Positions 12,701-22,095 of a stretch of DNA of 64,000 nt are shown here, piece after piece. The DNA is from Linnemannia hyalina (lineage: Eukaryota > Mortierellomycota > Mortierellomycetes > Mortierellales > Mortierellaceae): assembly GCA_019671135.1 (NCBI GenBank), contig JAHRHY010000019.1, forward strand, positions 434,001 to 498,000. Direction: 5' to 3'. How positions within the stretch are numbered: the stretch's first letter is position 1; each line of letters starts with the position of its first letter. The translations under genes and the position numbers were made by a program. The notes below the pieces were generated by a model, which saw only the letters and a program-made list of their open reading frames with translations, made no database searches and was not told the origin of the DNA.

Positions 12701-15700
12701 AAGAAGGCCATGGAGGGTGTCATGATCTACATTGTCGTCTACAAGGAGATCTCCCTCGCTCTCACCCTCGACTCTGCCCACACTAAGATCTGGCTCCAGG
12801 ATCTCCATCCTAACATCCAAGGTAAACCCCCAGGTTCGGGTCTACGTAGCTCATCAAGCAGATATGTAATACCATTTTGGTGCTAACATTCTACTTCTTT
12901 GGTCTTTTTCCGCTTCATCGTAGTCCAACGCCACCCAGATCACATTAGTGTCACCGCCACCCAGTTCTGGGCTCACCACGAGGTATGTCTTCCCTTCATA
13001 GGTACCATCATATGCACATTCATATAAGCGAATGCTCCACTATTAACACCATCCCCGCTTCACGTCTTGTCTATACTAGAAAATCTGCGTGGTTGATTGT
13101 CGATTGGCGTTTATCGGAGGACTGGATCTGTGCTTTGGACGCTATGACAGCAGAACACATCAATTGGCTGATTACCATCCCTCAGGACGCGGCACCGTCT
13201 GGCCCGGTCAGGACTACTCCAACCCTCGCATCAAGGACTTTGCCAATGGTAGGAAACTGATCTCGTTATGCATTGGTCATAATAGACAATATTTTAAACT
13301 ACACTTGGTTAACCAAACTCATTCTTTCGTTTTCTAGTGCGCGATTACAACAACAACCTGATTGAGCGCAAGTTGTTGGCTCGCATGCCTTGGCACGATG
13401 TCTCTGTCGGAGTCGCAGGACAGCCAGCTCGTGACATTGCTCGTCACTTTGTGCAGCGATGGAACTTTGTCAAGCTCGAGAAGGGCATGAAGAAGAGCCA
13501 CATGAAGTTCTTGATGCCCAAGGGAGAGTTTGTGAGCACGCGCAATGAGTCGGGCTGGACTGGTACTCAAAATGTTCAGATTTTGCGAAGCAGTACCCTC
13601 TGGTCGCAGGGTGTCGATTTGGAGCGATCCATCCAGGATGCCTACTTGGGTGCCATCCAGAGTGCTGAGCATTTCATTTATATTGAGAACCAGTTCTTTG
13701 GTAGGTGTCCCTGTGACGGAAACTGCCTGCAACTCAATTTCATGAGCAAGGACAGTTCGCGCTAACATTCATTTGTTACCTTTCCATTTTTCCAGTGACA
13801 CTGGCGGCAGAGAACGGACATCCTGACCTCAAGAACAAGATTGGTATTGCCCTCGTCGAGCGTATCACCAGAGCACACGCAGATGGCAAGAAATTCCGTG
13901 TCATTGTTGTGATGCCCTTGATGCCTGCATTTGAGGCCGATATCATGTCGAGCGAGGCCGGTACACTTCGGAAGGTCATGCACTTCCAGTACGTCTCGAT
14001 CTCCCGTGGGGGAAACTCAGTGCTGGAGCGGCTCATCGCCAACGGCATTGACCCCGACCAGTACATTGGATTCTATGGTCTTCGTAGTTTTGACCGTATT
14101 AAGCACGGAAAGTTCGATGCCATTGTTGAGGCTGTTCGTGAGGCTGAGGAGCGCCGAAAGGGCAGCCCATCCAGTAGTCAATCCCAAGCGTCCATGTCTC
14201 AGGAGCGACTCTCTGAGACCGACCTCAATCAGCCTCAGGAAAAGGCCCAGGCCCCCCGGAAGACTGGTGGAAACAAGGTCAAGTCTCTGGCTTCGATGTT
14301 TTTACTGGAGCCTATTCCCCGTGGTGAAGAAGCTGCTAGGATTGAGGCCATTGCAAACGAGCGCAAAGAGTTGGATATGAAGACGACCTGGGACGACAGT
14401 ATTACCAAGCGCGCTATGAACCCCGCTGTGCGCGAACATGGGTACATTCCAGCTGCCACCGAGAACTCTTTGGCTGATGCTCAGATCAATGCGGCCATCC
14501 AAAGAGATATACACGAGGCCGAGATGGCGGCTAACACGAACGTCAACTCCGGAAACACCAACCCACAGATCTTGGAAGAATTCGGCACTATGGTGCGAAA
14601 CACAGTGGAGAAAGTGAAGGGTACAAAGGATGAGGGAAACCTGCCGCCCAGACACCACAAGATCACAAGGAATTCTCACCTTCGTCGCCACCGGCATCGA
14701 CACGACGACGATGAGGACTCTGTTGACATAGAGGAGAGACAGGGACGCGGGTCGATGTTGAGTCCAAAGTGGGGAGGCGACAAGGATAGGCAATCACAAA
14801 TGGACGATAGGCAATCACAAATGGACGATGCCGAGTCGATTGTCGAGCCTTCGCCGGGTGGTTCCCGACCTGATCAACGAGAGGAAGACGGACCTGAGGC
14901 TGGAGAGGAGACTGAACAGGAGCCTGACCGCCCCATTGTCGATAACGAAGTTGAGGACTTTGTGACCGAACAGCTGTACATTCACAGCAAGTTGATGATC
15001 GTGGACGACCGCATCGTCATCTGTGGTTCAGGTACGATATTTTTTTGTTTCGTGAATGGTACAATGTGAAATGATAGATAGTAAGTATGTGTGTTTAACA
15101 CTAGTCGTGCTCTTTCGAACCCCTCAACAGCCAACATCAACGACCGCTCGCAGGTCGGATTCCGTGACTCTGAGATTGCCATCATTATCGAGGATACCGA
15201 CATGGTTGCCTCTCGCATGAACGGCGAGCCTGTAAGTTTCCACTGCTTATCAGCTATGTCATGTCACAATGCAAAAAGTTTTTAGGTACTCATATACATA
15301 TTCATACATTGTGCGACTGTGGAATAGTATCAAGCAGGAAAGTTGGCTCATGCCCTTCGAACGGACCTGTTCAAGGAGCACTTGGGATTGCTGCATCACG
15401 TTGACCACGATGTGGTGACCAAGGCTAGTGTCTTGCCCGTCGACTTGGATGCACCCCACAAGGATCCCGAGCAAGAGCGTCTTGAATTGATCCGCAAGGC
15501 CAACGAACAGGAACAGCAGCAACAACAACAGGGGTCCGATGGAATCCTGCAAGTCCCTGCTGTCAGCAGCGGACAGGTCTCCAATAAGAACCCACATCCG
15601 CTTCAGCAGCACCACGGCGGTATGGGATATGTGCAGACGTACACTCCCAACGTGGATGAGACCAAGGCGATGGAGGAGTGGCTTGCACCCAACCCTGATG

Positions 15701-16086
15701 ACGCCCAAGGAGACGCCAAGAAGGCTACCGCCAAGGACCCCGAAGCCGCCAACCAGATTGTCATGGACCCACTTCACGATAGTTTCTATGAGGGATGGTG
15801 GAGACCTGTAGCCAAGACCAACACAGAGATCTTCCGAGAGGTGTTCCGCTGTGTGCCCGACGATTCTGTCGAGACCTGGGATGATTACCGCGCGTTCGTA
15901 CCGAACCCCAAGAAGGTCCTTCAGGGACACGTAGCGATGGAGGGAGCCACGGTCGAGCTGGTGACGGAGCGCTTGCAGAGGGTGACGGGTCACTTGGTCG
16001 AGTTCCCGACACGGTTCTTGAGCAAGGAGAACCTGATGGGTGGAGCTGTAGAAGGAGCCGTTGTTCCTATGGAGATCTTTACGTAA
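9705..16086 (+). CDS. PLD1: Phospholipase D with PX and PH domains (Spo14/PLD1 type)
   Basis: Hydrolyses phosphatidylcholine to phosphatidic acid and choline; acts at membranes in secretion and sporulation. Twelve exons: 9705-10239, 10620-10981, 11341-11367, 11541-11717, 11838-12539, 12644-12821, 12924-12982, 13080-13248, 13338-13700, 13796-15031, 15131-15231, 15328-16086; 1555 residues. The N-terminal 300 residues are disordered with poly-N, poly-Q and His runs. The PX domain starts near 309 and a PH-like domain near 430-545 (core [18 protein letters not shown]). Catalytic HxKxxxxD motifs are His679/Lys681/Asp686 and His1254/Lys1256/Asp1261, each followed by the usual GG or GSANIN block. A disordered insert of about 260 residues (980-1242) separates the family blocks before the second motif. 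Both motifs are intact, so the enzyme should be active. Confidence 0.95.
14785..14826 (+). repeat. 21-bp perfect tandem duplication inside PLD1
   Basis: Two identical 21-bp copies encode DRQSQMD twice within the disordered insert of the phospholipase D. The frame is kept. Confidence 0.9.
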
Positions 16087-16616
16087 TTTGGTCGGCCATG
16101 CGTGGAGGGAGGTGGAAGAGGAGGAGAAGGAGAAAGAGAGGAAGATGAAAGAGAGAGCTCCCACTGTACATGTATACTTTATCGTTTTTTTACCACATAT
16201 CTCATTCAAATAATAACAATTGTTTGCACCGAGATCAAGGTCCTCTTTCTCGCCTGAAGAGCGATGCGCGTACAGTACCACAGTTTGCTAATTTCATTGC
16301 AACCCTCCAGCCAATCCCAGCGGGCTTCGTCGTCAAGACAGTCACCTCAAAGACAATCCCAGAGTTCAAACCGCTCCAACAACGAAGTCGTCCATCTCGT
16401 TCATCCTTTTCAACTTCACACCTCTCTCCACACACACATATTCAAGGTACAAGTAAGGCTCAACTCTGCGCGCTTCCAAGACGCTATACGCTATCTTCGG
16501 GACAACCTTTCAACCCTGAGCAAAGAACACCTGTTACTACACAAACACCTCACTATGACACACTTGGTCATCTAACTCTTGGCCTCGCGTTACTTTTCTT
16601 CTCTTGTTGAGAGTAG
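16087..16616. other. PLD1 3' flank and OST4 leader
   Basis: Contains no ORF with recognisable homology. A potential donor at 16447 (ttcaag/GTACAAG) and an acceptor directly before the OST4 start (gagtag/ATG) suggest an intron in the OST4 5' leader. The C/T- and CA-rich stretch around 16380-16440 resembles other leaders in this window. Confidence 0.4.
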
Positions 16617-16724
16617 ATGATCGACGACAACCAACTAACATTCTTTGCCAACGGCGTCTGCTGCCTGGCCATGGTCCTCATCGTCGGATACCACTTTGTC
16701 TCTGTCAACAGCAAGACCGCATAA
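16617..16724 (+). CDS. OST4: Oligosaccharyltransferase subunit Ost4 (35-residue mini-protein)
   Basis: The open frame encodes only 35 residues, starting MIDDNQLTFFAN and ending VNSKTA. One membrane segment (about residues 9-28) is preceded by a short acidic/polar lumenal end and followed by a YHFVSVN tail. This matches the Ost4 pattern (yeast 36 residues, starts MISDEQL, single TM ending in YH). Ost4 stabilises Stt3 and recruits Ost3/Ost6 in the N-glycosylation complex of the ER membrane. Length, spacing of MI-D-QL, and the TM/YH junction are the evidence. It is followed closely by TAA. Its small size makes it easy to miss in automatic annotation. Confidence 0.85.
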   Translation: MIDDNQLTFFANGVCCLAMVLIVGYHFVSVNSKTA

Positions 16725-17285
16725 AGTGATGCGCACACACACATACACACACATACACACGCGGGAAAAACGGGACAAAGGAACTTTTCAGGAATCAATT
16801 CCACCTTAACACGATGGTCATGAAGAAGGCGACAAGAACTGTAAATGCAGGGCATCCCGCTCGAAGTCGTCCTTTTCATCAATCCCATCCAGTCCCAGCC
16901 CAACTCAACCCAACCCAACCCCACCCAACTCAACCGCACATGAACTTTTTTCCAAACCACTCACCATCCCCCAACCAACGAATTCAGCTCCCTTTCTGCC
17001 TTCTGGACGCGAGAGCGCCCTTTCTTTTGAGACATTCACACACAGACAATAAAGCCGCGGCGCGCGTCGAAATCATACCCATGAGAAGAAAAAAAAAATG
17101 CAAGCTGACAAGAAGGACACTGACGGACGATGCAGGTTATGATGTGAGGACCCCAACGGGAAAAGAAGTGGCTTGGCGCCTTAACTGCTGAGCAGAAGTC
17201 AAGTACAGTCGGGTTGTTCTTTGTTATTTCGCCCCCTTTCTTTCTTCTTTCGCCACCTATCCACACCCCCCCCCTCCCACTGACC
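16725..17285. other. OST4 3' flank and F-box gene 1 promoter
   Basis: A CACACA-rich patch (16732-16762), a short run of repeated 'caacccaacc' type sequence (16890-16930) and a C/T-rich leader to the ATG at 17286. Nothing coding recognised. Confidence 0.45.
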
Positions 17286-19307
17286 ATGGACACCGCTGTA
17301 GCTCAAGTTTTCGACATCCCCGAGCTGGCTAACGCACTTGCATCTCACTTGGAGAAGAACGCTCTGGCGACACTCGTCCTCACCTGTCGACAATTCAAGA
17401 TCATATTCGAGCCGTGGCTCTATCGGGACTTGACGTTGTCCTCGGGCATTGTAAATGGCGGGTTGCTACTACACTCAACTCGTTCGTTGCGCGCCCTTTC
17501 GAGGAACATCCAACATATCCGCAGCCTGACATGTGGTCCAGAAGAGATTGGCTATCTGTTCAACTGTCTCCTTCGCTACCACGTCCAGACCGCCACCGGC
17601 GCTACCACAGACAACGCCTTCACCATCACCTCTGTTGGATCTTTATCTTCATCCTTGCCGCTCTCTCGACGACCACGCTGGGTCCCGCTTCCGGATGTGC
17701 CTCCGCGCACCTGCCATGTGATCCCGCTTGCGCCTATGCAACGCTTGGTCTCCCTCAAGATAGACCTCATGTCTTCACGACCCAACGTCAAGATCCGATA
17801 TCGTATGCCGACTAGCACGGACGCAGATATCACCGTCCGACAGATCTGCTGGATCATACAGCAGTCCCCTCAACTCACAAGCCTTGACATTGTCCGACTG
17901 TCTGTCAAGAGTCACACGGAGATGCAGCTATTGGCGGCTACGATCGGGGGTCTTTCTTACCTGCAAAAGATCCGACTTTCCATTCGCACAATGGAGGAGG
18001 TGTGGCAGAGAGGGTTTTCCAAAATGTTCTTTACGCTGCCACGTTCCGTCAAGACATGTGAGCTGTTTAGTGTGGAACTGTCTCGTCGAATGTTCTTCCG
18101 TCATCGAGGCAACTTTTATCCTGATCCTGACCAGGAGGATGATGCCGAAAGCGAGCTGGATCCGAAGGACAAGGAATGGATAGAGCTGGCCAAAAAGGGT
18201 TATGAGAGGAGGAACCATTCGGAGCTGGACCACGAGGAGGATCAGGACGACATCCAAGAGGTCCGTTGCCGAACCGAAACGCTATCTCTGCTCAACAAGT
18301 TTGTCCCTTGGAAGATGAACGGTGCTTCTAGCGACGACATCCTGGCTGTCTTTGACCACTGTCCTAACATTGAGCATTTGGATGTTCCCTGCGTTTCGCA
18401 AGTCGGGAACGAGCTAGAGTCCCTCGTGAGGTCGATCAAGGAAAGATGTCCACGCATTCGCACGCTCTCCTCCAAAAGAGGCAACGATTGTCGCCACCTT
18501 TTCTCTTTCATGGAGACGTTACCACACCAGCAGCTCCAGGAGGTCAAAATGACCAACTGGAATCACACCTTCGACAACGCCATCACAAGACGAGCATTCG
18601 AGTCCCATTCTACAACACTGCGCAAGGTGGACATCCACCACGCGTTCGGAATCGGGAGTAAAGGCGTTCTGGCGATCCTGGAACTCTGTGGATCATTGGA
18701 AGTGTTGATAACGCACCCAGGTCAATGCGAGAGCCGCAACGTCCTCACCTTATCGGATGCCATCTCAGTTCCTTGGTCCTGCAAGACGATTCGCCACCTC
18801 GAGATTACAATCGGTCTTCCTGAGGTCTCCCAAGCTCCTTACTACGCACGAGCGGCGCCAGTGGTTCTGTCGGAGGAGGAGAGACAACAGTTCGCGGACC
18901 TGGAGAGATTCTATCGACAAATCGGCAGTCTCACCACGTTGGAGTACTTGGACATGCGCGCAGTTAGCGTGGATATCGAAGGAAATGCAACAGAATCGAC
19001 AGAGATGAACTCTTGCAAATGCACCTTCCCTGCCATGCTAAATCTCCCCGACTGTGCGACAGGCTGGCCTGGATACCTTAACCTGCTGGCGGGGTGGGTC
19101 AATCTGAAGGAGCTTCGAGGTTCGGTCCATGTTACGACTGACGAGACCAAAGTCACAGTCGGCGTTCAGGAGATTGAGTGGATCGCGACTCATTGGCCGT
19201 CTCTTGAGTGTGTGGCGTTCTTTACGTGGGATAGTGACGTCAAGGATCAACGCTTCATGCGGCTTCGGGATGAGCTCCGGCCTGGCCTTTCTTTGTGGCA
19301 GTACTAA
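17286..19307 (+). CDS. F-box-like, leucine-rich protein (paralogue 1)
   Basis: Single-exon gene of 673 residues. The open frame extends upstream to 17214, but ATG 17286 (gaccATGgac) is preferred because the upstream residues come from pyrimidine-rich leader and the next gene aligns from this Met. Residues about 9-50 (FDIPELANALASHL ... EPWLYRDL) look like an F-box helix bundle, the part that binds Skp1 in SCF ubiquitin ligases. The rest has irregular leucine-rich repeats (LTSLDIVRLSV, LQKIRLSIRTME, LEYLDMRAVSV) and an acidic patch near 300-340. Substrate unknown. The gene downstream is a clear paralogue in the same orientation. F-box role is inferred from a short, divergent motif. Confidence 0.8.
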   Translation: MDTAVAQVFDIPELANALASHLEKNALATLVLTCRQFKIIFEPWLYRDLTLSSGIVNGGLLLHSTRSLRALSRNIQHIRSLTCGPEEIGYLFNCLLRYHVQTATGATTDNAFTITSVGSLSSSLPLSRRPRWVPLPDVPPRTCHVIPLAPMQRLVSLKIDLMSSRPNVKIRYRMPTSTDADITVRQICWIIQQSPQLTSLDIVRLSVKSHTEMQLLAATIGGLSYLQKIRLSIRTMEEVWQRGFSKMFFTLPRSVKTCELFSVELSRRMFFRHRGNFYPDPDQEDDAESELDPKDKEWIELAKKGYERRNHSELDHEEDQDDIQEVRCRTETLSLLNKFVPWKMNGASSDDILAVFDHCPNIEHLDVPCVSQVGNELESLVRSIKERCPRIRTLSSKRGNDCRHLFSFMETLPHQQLQEVKMTNWNHTFDNAITRRAFESHSTTLRKVDIHHAFGIGSKGVLAILELCGSLEVLITHPGQCESRNVLTLSDAISVPWSCKTIRHLEITIGLPEVSQAPYYARAAPVVLSEEERQQFADLERFYRQIGSLTTLEYLDMRAVSVDIEGNATESTEMNSCKCTFPAMLNLPDCATGWPGYLNLLAGWVNLKELRGSVHVTTDETKVTVGVQEIEWIATHWPSLECVAFFTWDSDVKDQRFMRLRDELRPGLSLWQY

Positions 19308-19486
19308 ACTGGTGGACACCAGAGCATCTGTTGCAGCTAGAGGTTGGTGTGCTTTGTTGGACTAGAGCTTCGAATTGACTGGATCAGTTGGACACTTTGC
19401 TTGTTACCTTGTACGCGCGTTTTCTTCGTCAAGAAAGCAAATAATAAACATTTGGGCCTCTCCTTTGCTCAGAAGATCAGAGCATG

Positions 19487-19517
<31 letters not shown>

Positions 19518-19690
19518 CCATTGTCACATGCGGTCTCCACCTTCCAAGAGAATAAGCAGTCATTTCCACCCAGCCGCAGTCTCCGCATGATTTCTTCCCT
19601 TTTCTCCCCTCAACCATTCACCTCCACCACCACCCACCTCCTCTTCCTCCGTCTCCAGTCCCCCCCTTTCGCCCAAAAATAACAACATCC
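19308..19690. other. Spacer between the F-box paralogues
   Basis: Holds AATAAA at 19443-19448 (136 nt after the first F-box stop), a 29-nt A tract at 19487-19515, and a C/T-rich leader (19560-19690) for the second gene. Confidence 0.5.
19443..19448 (+). terminator. AATAAA polyadenylation signal of F-box gene 1
   Basis: Canonical hexamer in the expected strand, 136 nt downstream of the stop codon. Confidence 0.45.
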
Positions 19691-21703
19691 ATGGAAGCAG
19701 CATCGATACGATACTTCAACATCCCAGAACTGGCCGACGCTCTCGGTCAACGACTAGATAAGCGCACCATATCCTCTCTCGTCGCCACATCCCACCACTT
19801 CAAGACCCTTTTCGAACCATGGCTCTATCACGAACTCACCCTGTCGTATCTAGACAACAACGGCAAACTCCTCAAGTCTACAGACTCTATTCGAGCCCTA
19901 TCACGGAATGTGCAGCATGTGCGGTGGTTGATGTGTGATCAGGAGGAGATCGGGTTCTTGTTCAATTGCTTACTTGCCGGTCAAGAGGAGGAGGAGGAGG
20001 AGGTTGCTGCTTCAGAGACGACTGCTGGTGATTTGGCTGCCGCAGTAGACGGAGCTGATATGGGAGCATCGTCTTTGTCGAGGACGACGACGACGACGAC
20101 ACCTCGACCAAGTTGGATCCCTGAACTCGAGACGTCACCATCTGACACGGTGATCGTCCCACTCCCACCCATGCACTGTCTGGCATACCTGGAACTAAAC
20201 CTGATGCCCCTCGGATCCCTCCACTGGCCCAGCTACCGTCTCCCAGCAAGCGCCTCCTCCGCTCGCACCACCCTCCGCCAAACCTGCTGGATCATCCAAC
20301 AATGTCCCAACCTCGTCGCTCTCGAACTAGTTCATGTCCCCGTTCAGGATTCAAAGGATATGCGATTGCTTTCGGCGACGATTCAAGGAGTTGTTGGATT
20401 ACAGAGTTTACATTTGTTTGTGAGGGCAGAGGAGAGGGTTTGGAGGGAGGGGACTCCTGGGCTGTTTTTTGGGTTGGGGAAATGTGTCAAGGCTTGCAAG
20501 TTGTTTTCAAGTGATGCGATGAATCCAGAGTGTTATTGGGATTTGATGGATGCTGGTCGGCCTGCGGACGAGATTGAAGAAGACCTGGATCTTCCCGAGA
20601 TACGGCGGCGCGAGGGACCTCTGATCAACTTGACAAAGTTTGTCGCCTGGGGGATGGAACGTTCAACAACCTCGGACGAGATCCTGGCGGTCTTTAGGCA
20701 CTGCCCCAACATCCGGACCCTTAAAGTCCCCAGCATCTCCCTCGGACAAAAGGAACTGACTCGGCTCGCGACGGGGATCGCTGCATGCTGTCCACACATC
20801 CGGACACTGTCAGTTCTGGATACCACCGATGGATACCTCCTGACGCGGTTGATGGAAGTGATGGCCGCCCACACCTTGGAAAAAGTCAAGCTCACCAATT
20901 TCGAGTACCAGGTGGACCCTATGACGACGCGACTGATTTTCGCGAACCATGCCCGGTCCCTGAGGACGATCGATCTTCGCTACACGGTGGATATGTCCAG
21001 CAAAAACATGGCCACCATCCTAGAACTGTGCGAGGTCCTGGAGGAGTTCAAGAAGCACGCGGATTCGAGTTCGGGGGACGATTTCATTACGCTCCAGGAT
21101 GCGGTTTCGGTCAATTGGGCGTGTAGGAGGATTCGTCATCTGGAGTTAACGATCGGGATCCCTGAGGATTTGGCACCTGTGCCGTACTATGCACGACTAG
21201 AGGAGGAGGAGGAGGAGGAGGAGAGACCCCTAGTCCTCTCGGACGAAGAACAAAAACAGTTTACGAAACTGGAAAAACTCTACACTCAGCTCGGAAGTCT
21301 CATAGACCTCGAATACCTCGACCTCCGCGCAATCGAGTACGTCGACCCCAACAACGACCAAGTCCAAACCACCGAATCACCACCCGCGCCATTCGACAAC
21401 CACTCCTCAGACGACGGAACCCACTACAACACCTTCCCGGCAATGCTATCTCTCCCCAATCCCGAAACAGGGAAACCCGGTTACTTGGATCTACTGCGCG
21501 GCTGGACAAAGCTAAAGGACTTGCGGGGCTCGGTGTCTGTCGAGACCGATGAAGCTAGTGTGACGGTTGGAGACAAGGAAGTCGATTGGTTTTTGGACCA
21601 TTGGCCCATGTTGGAGAGAGTGAATTTCTTTTCGGGCTTGGTGGTTATGGACAAGTTTAGTAGGCTTGAGGACGCCCGGCCGGACCTTAATTTGTGCCGC
21701 TGA
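19691..21703 (+). CDS. F-box-like, leucine-rich protein (paralogue 2)
   Basis: Single-exon gene of 670 residues starting at ccATGg. It aligns along its length with the upstream gene: shared blocks include IPELA-AL, FEPWLY-ELTLS, S-RALSRN-QH-R, EEIG-LFNCLL, LRQ-CWIIQQ-P-L, DEILAVF-HCPNI, and the C-terminal W-LKDLRGSVSVETDE region. An F-box at about 9-50 and leucine-rich repeats are inferred. Differences include glutamate runs near residues 98-103 and 503-510, where GAG repeats (aggaggaggag) have expanded, and a Ser/Thr-rich insertion near 105-150. Likely an SCF substrate adaptor with its own target. Confidence 0.8.
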   Translation: MEAASIRYFNIPELADALGQRLDKRTISSLVATSHHFKTLFEPWLYHELTLSYLDNNGKLLKSTDSIRALSRNVQHVRWLMCDQEEIGFLFNCLLAGQEEEEEEVAASETTAGDLAAAVDGADMGASSLSRTTTTTTPRPSWIPELETSPSDTVIVPLPPMHCLAYLELNLMPLGSLHWPSYRLPASASSARTTLRQTCWIIQQCPNLVALELVHVPVQDSKDMRLLSATIQGVVGLQSLHLFVRAEERVWREGTPGLFFGLGKCVKACKLFSSDAMNPECYWDLMDAGRPADEIEEDLDLPEIRRREGPLINLTKFVAWGMERSTTSDEILAVFRHCPNIRTLKVPSISLGQKELTRLATGIAACCPHIRTLSVLDTTDGYLLTRLMEVMAAHTLEKVKLTNFEYQVDPMTTRLIFANHARSLRTIDLRYTVDMSSKNMATILELCEVLEEFKKHADSSSGDDFITLQDAVSVNWACRRIRHLELTIGIPEDLAPVPYYARLEEEEEEEERPLVLSDEEQKQFTKLEKLYTQLGSLIDLEYLDLRAIEYVDPNNDQVQTTESPPAPFDNHSSDDGTHYNTFPAMLSLPNPETGKPGYLDLLRGWTKLKDLRGSVSVETDEASVTVGDKEVDWFLDHWPMLERVNFFSGLVVMDKFSRLEDARPDLNLCR

Positions 21704-22095
21704 GCGTTTCTCTTTTTTTTTTTTTTTTTTTTGACTAGTTTTTGATTTCCCCTCCATCCCCCTCCCTCCTCTTCATAATAGACATTTGAGGTCTTATGCA
21801 TGCAAATTCAATGTGGAAAAGTGAAAAGGTGTTGTTAATTATTACATTTTAATAAGGGGAGATAACAAAGAATGAAATTGAACCAAAAGTGCGGTCAGGG
21901 AAGTCGTTAACCCCCATAATCAGTGGTGGTGGTGGTGGGTGCAGTGATGTAAAGTGGTATGAAAAGAAACTGAAAGGACATAAAAAGGGGATAAACTAGC
22001 ACCAACTACTACCAAAGGGGGGGGCAACTTTGTGAATGGGAGGGGACGATTTGCTTTTCTCCAACAAACAAACAAAAAAAAAAAAAAAAAAAATC
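21704..22095. other. Convergent 3' region between F-box gene 2 and HAP5
   Basis: Two genes end facing each other 392 bp apart. A 20-nt T tract (21713-21732) begins 9 nt after one stop; a 20-nt A tract (22074-22093), which is T on the sense strand of HAP5, begins 2 nt after the other stop. A GGTGGT run lies near 21925. Confidence 0.6.

Noticed and set aside
15259..16281. 340-codon open frame on the minus strand
   Set aside because: It lies antisense to the last PLD1 exons, which encode conserved PLD sequence; no domain is visible in the antisense translation.
17214..17285. Upstream start for F-box gene 1
   Set aside because: The extra 24 residues come from pyrimidine-rich leader and have no counterpart in the paralogue, which starts at the equivalent of 17286.
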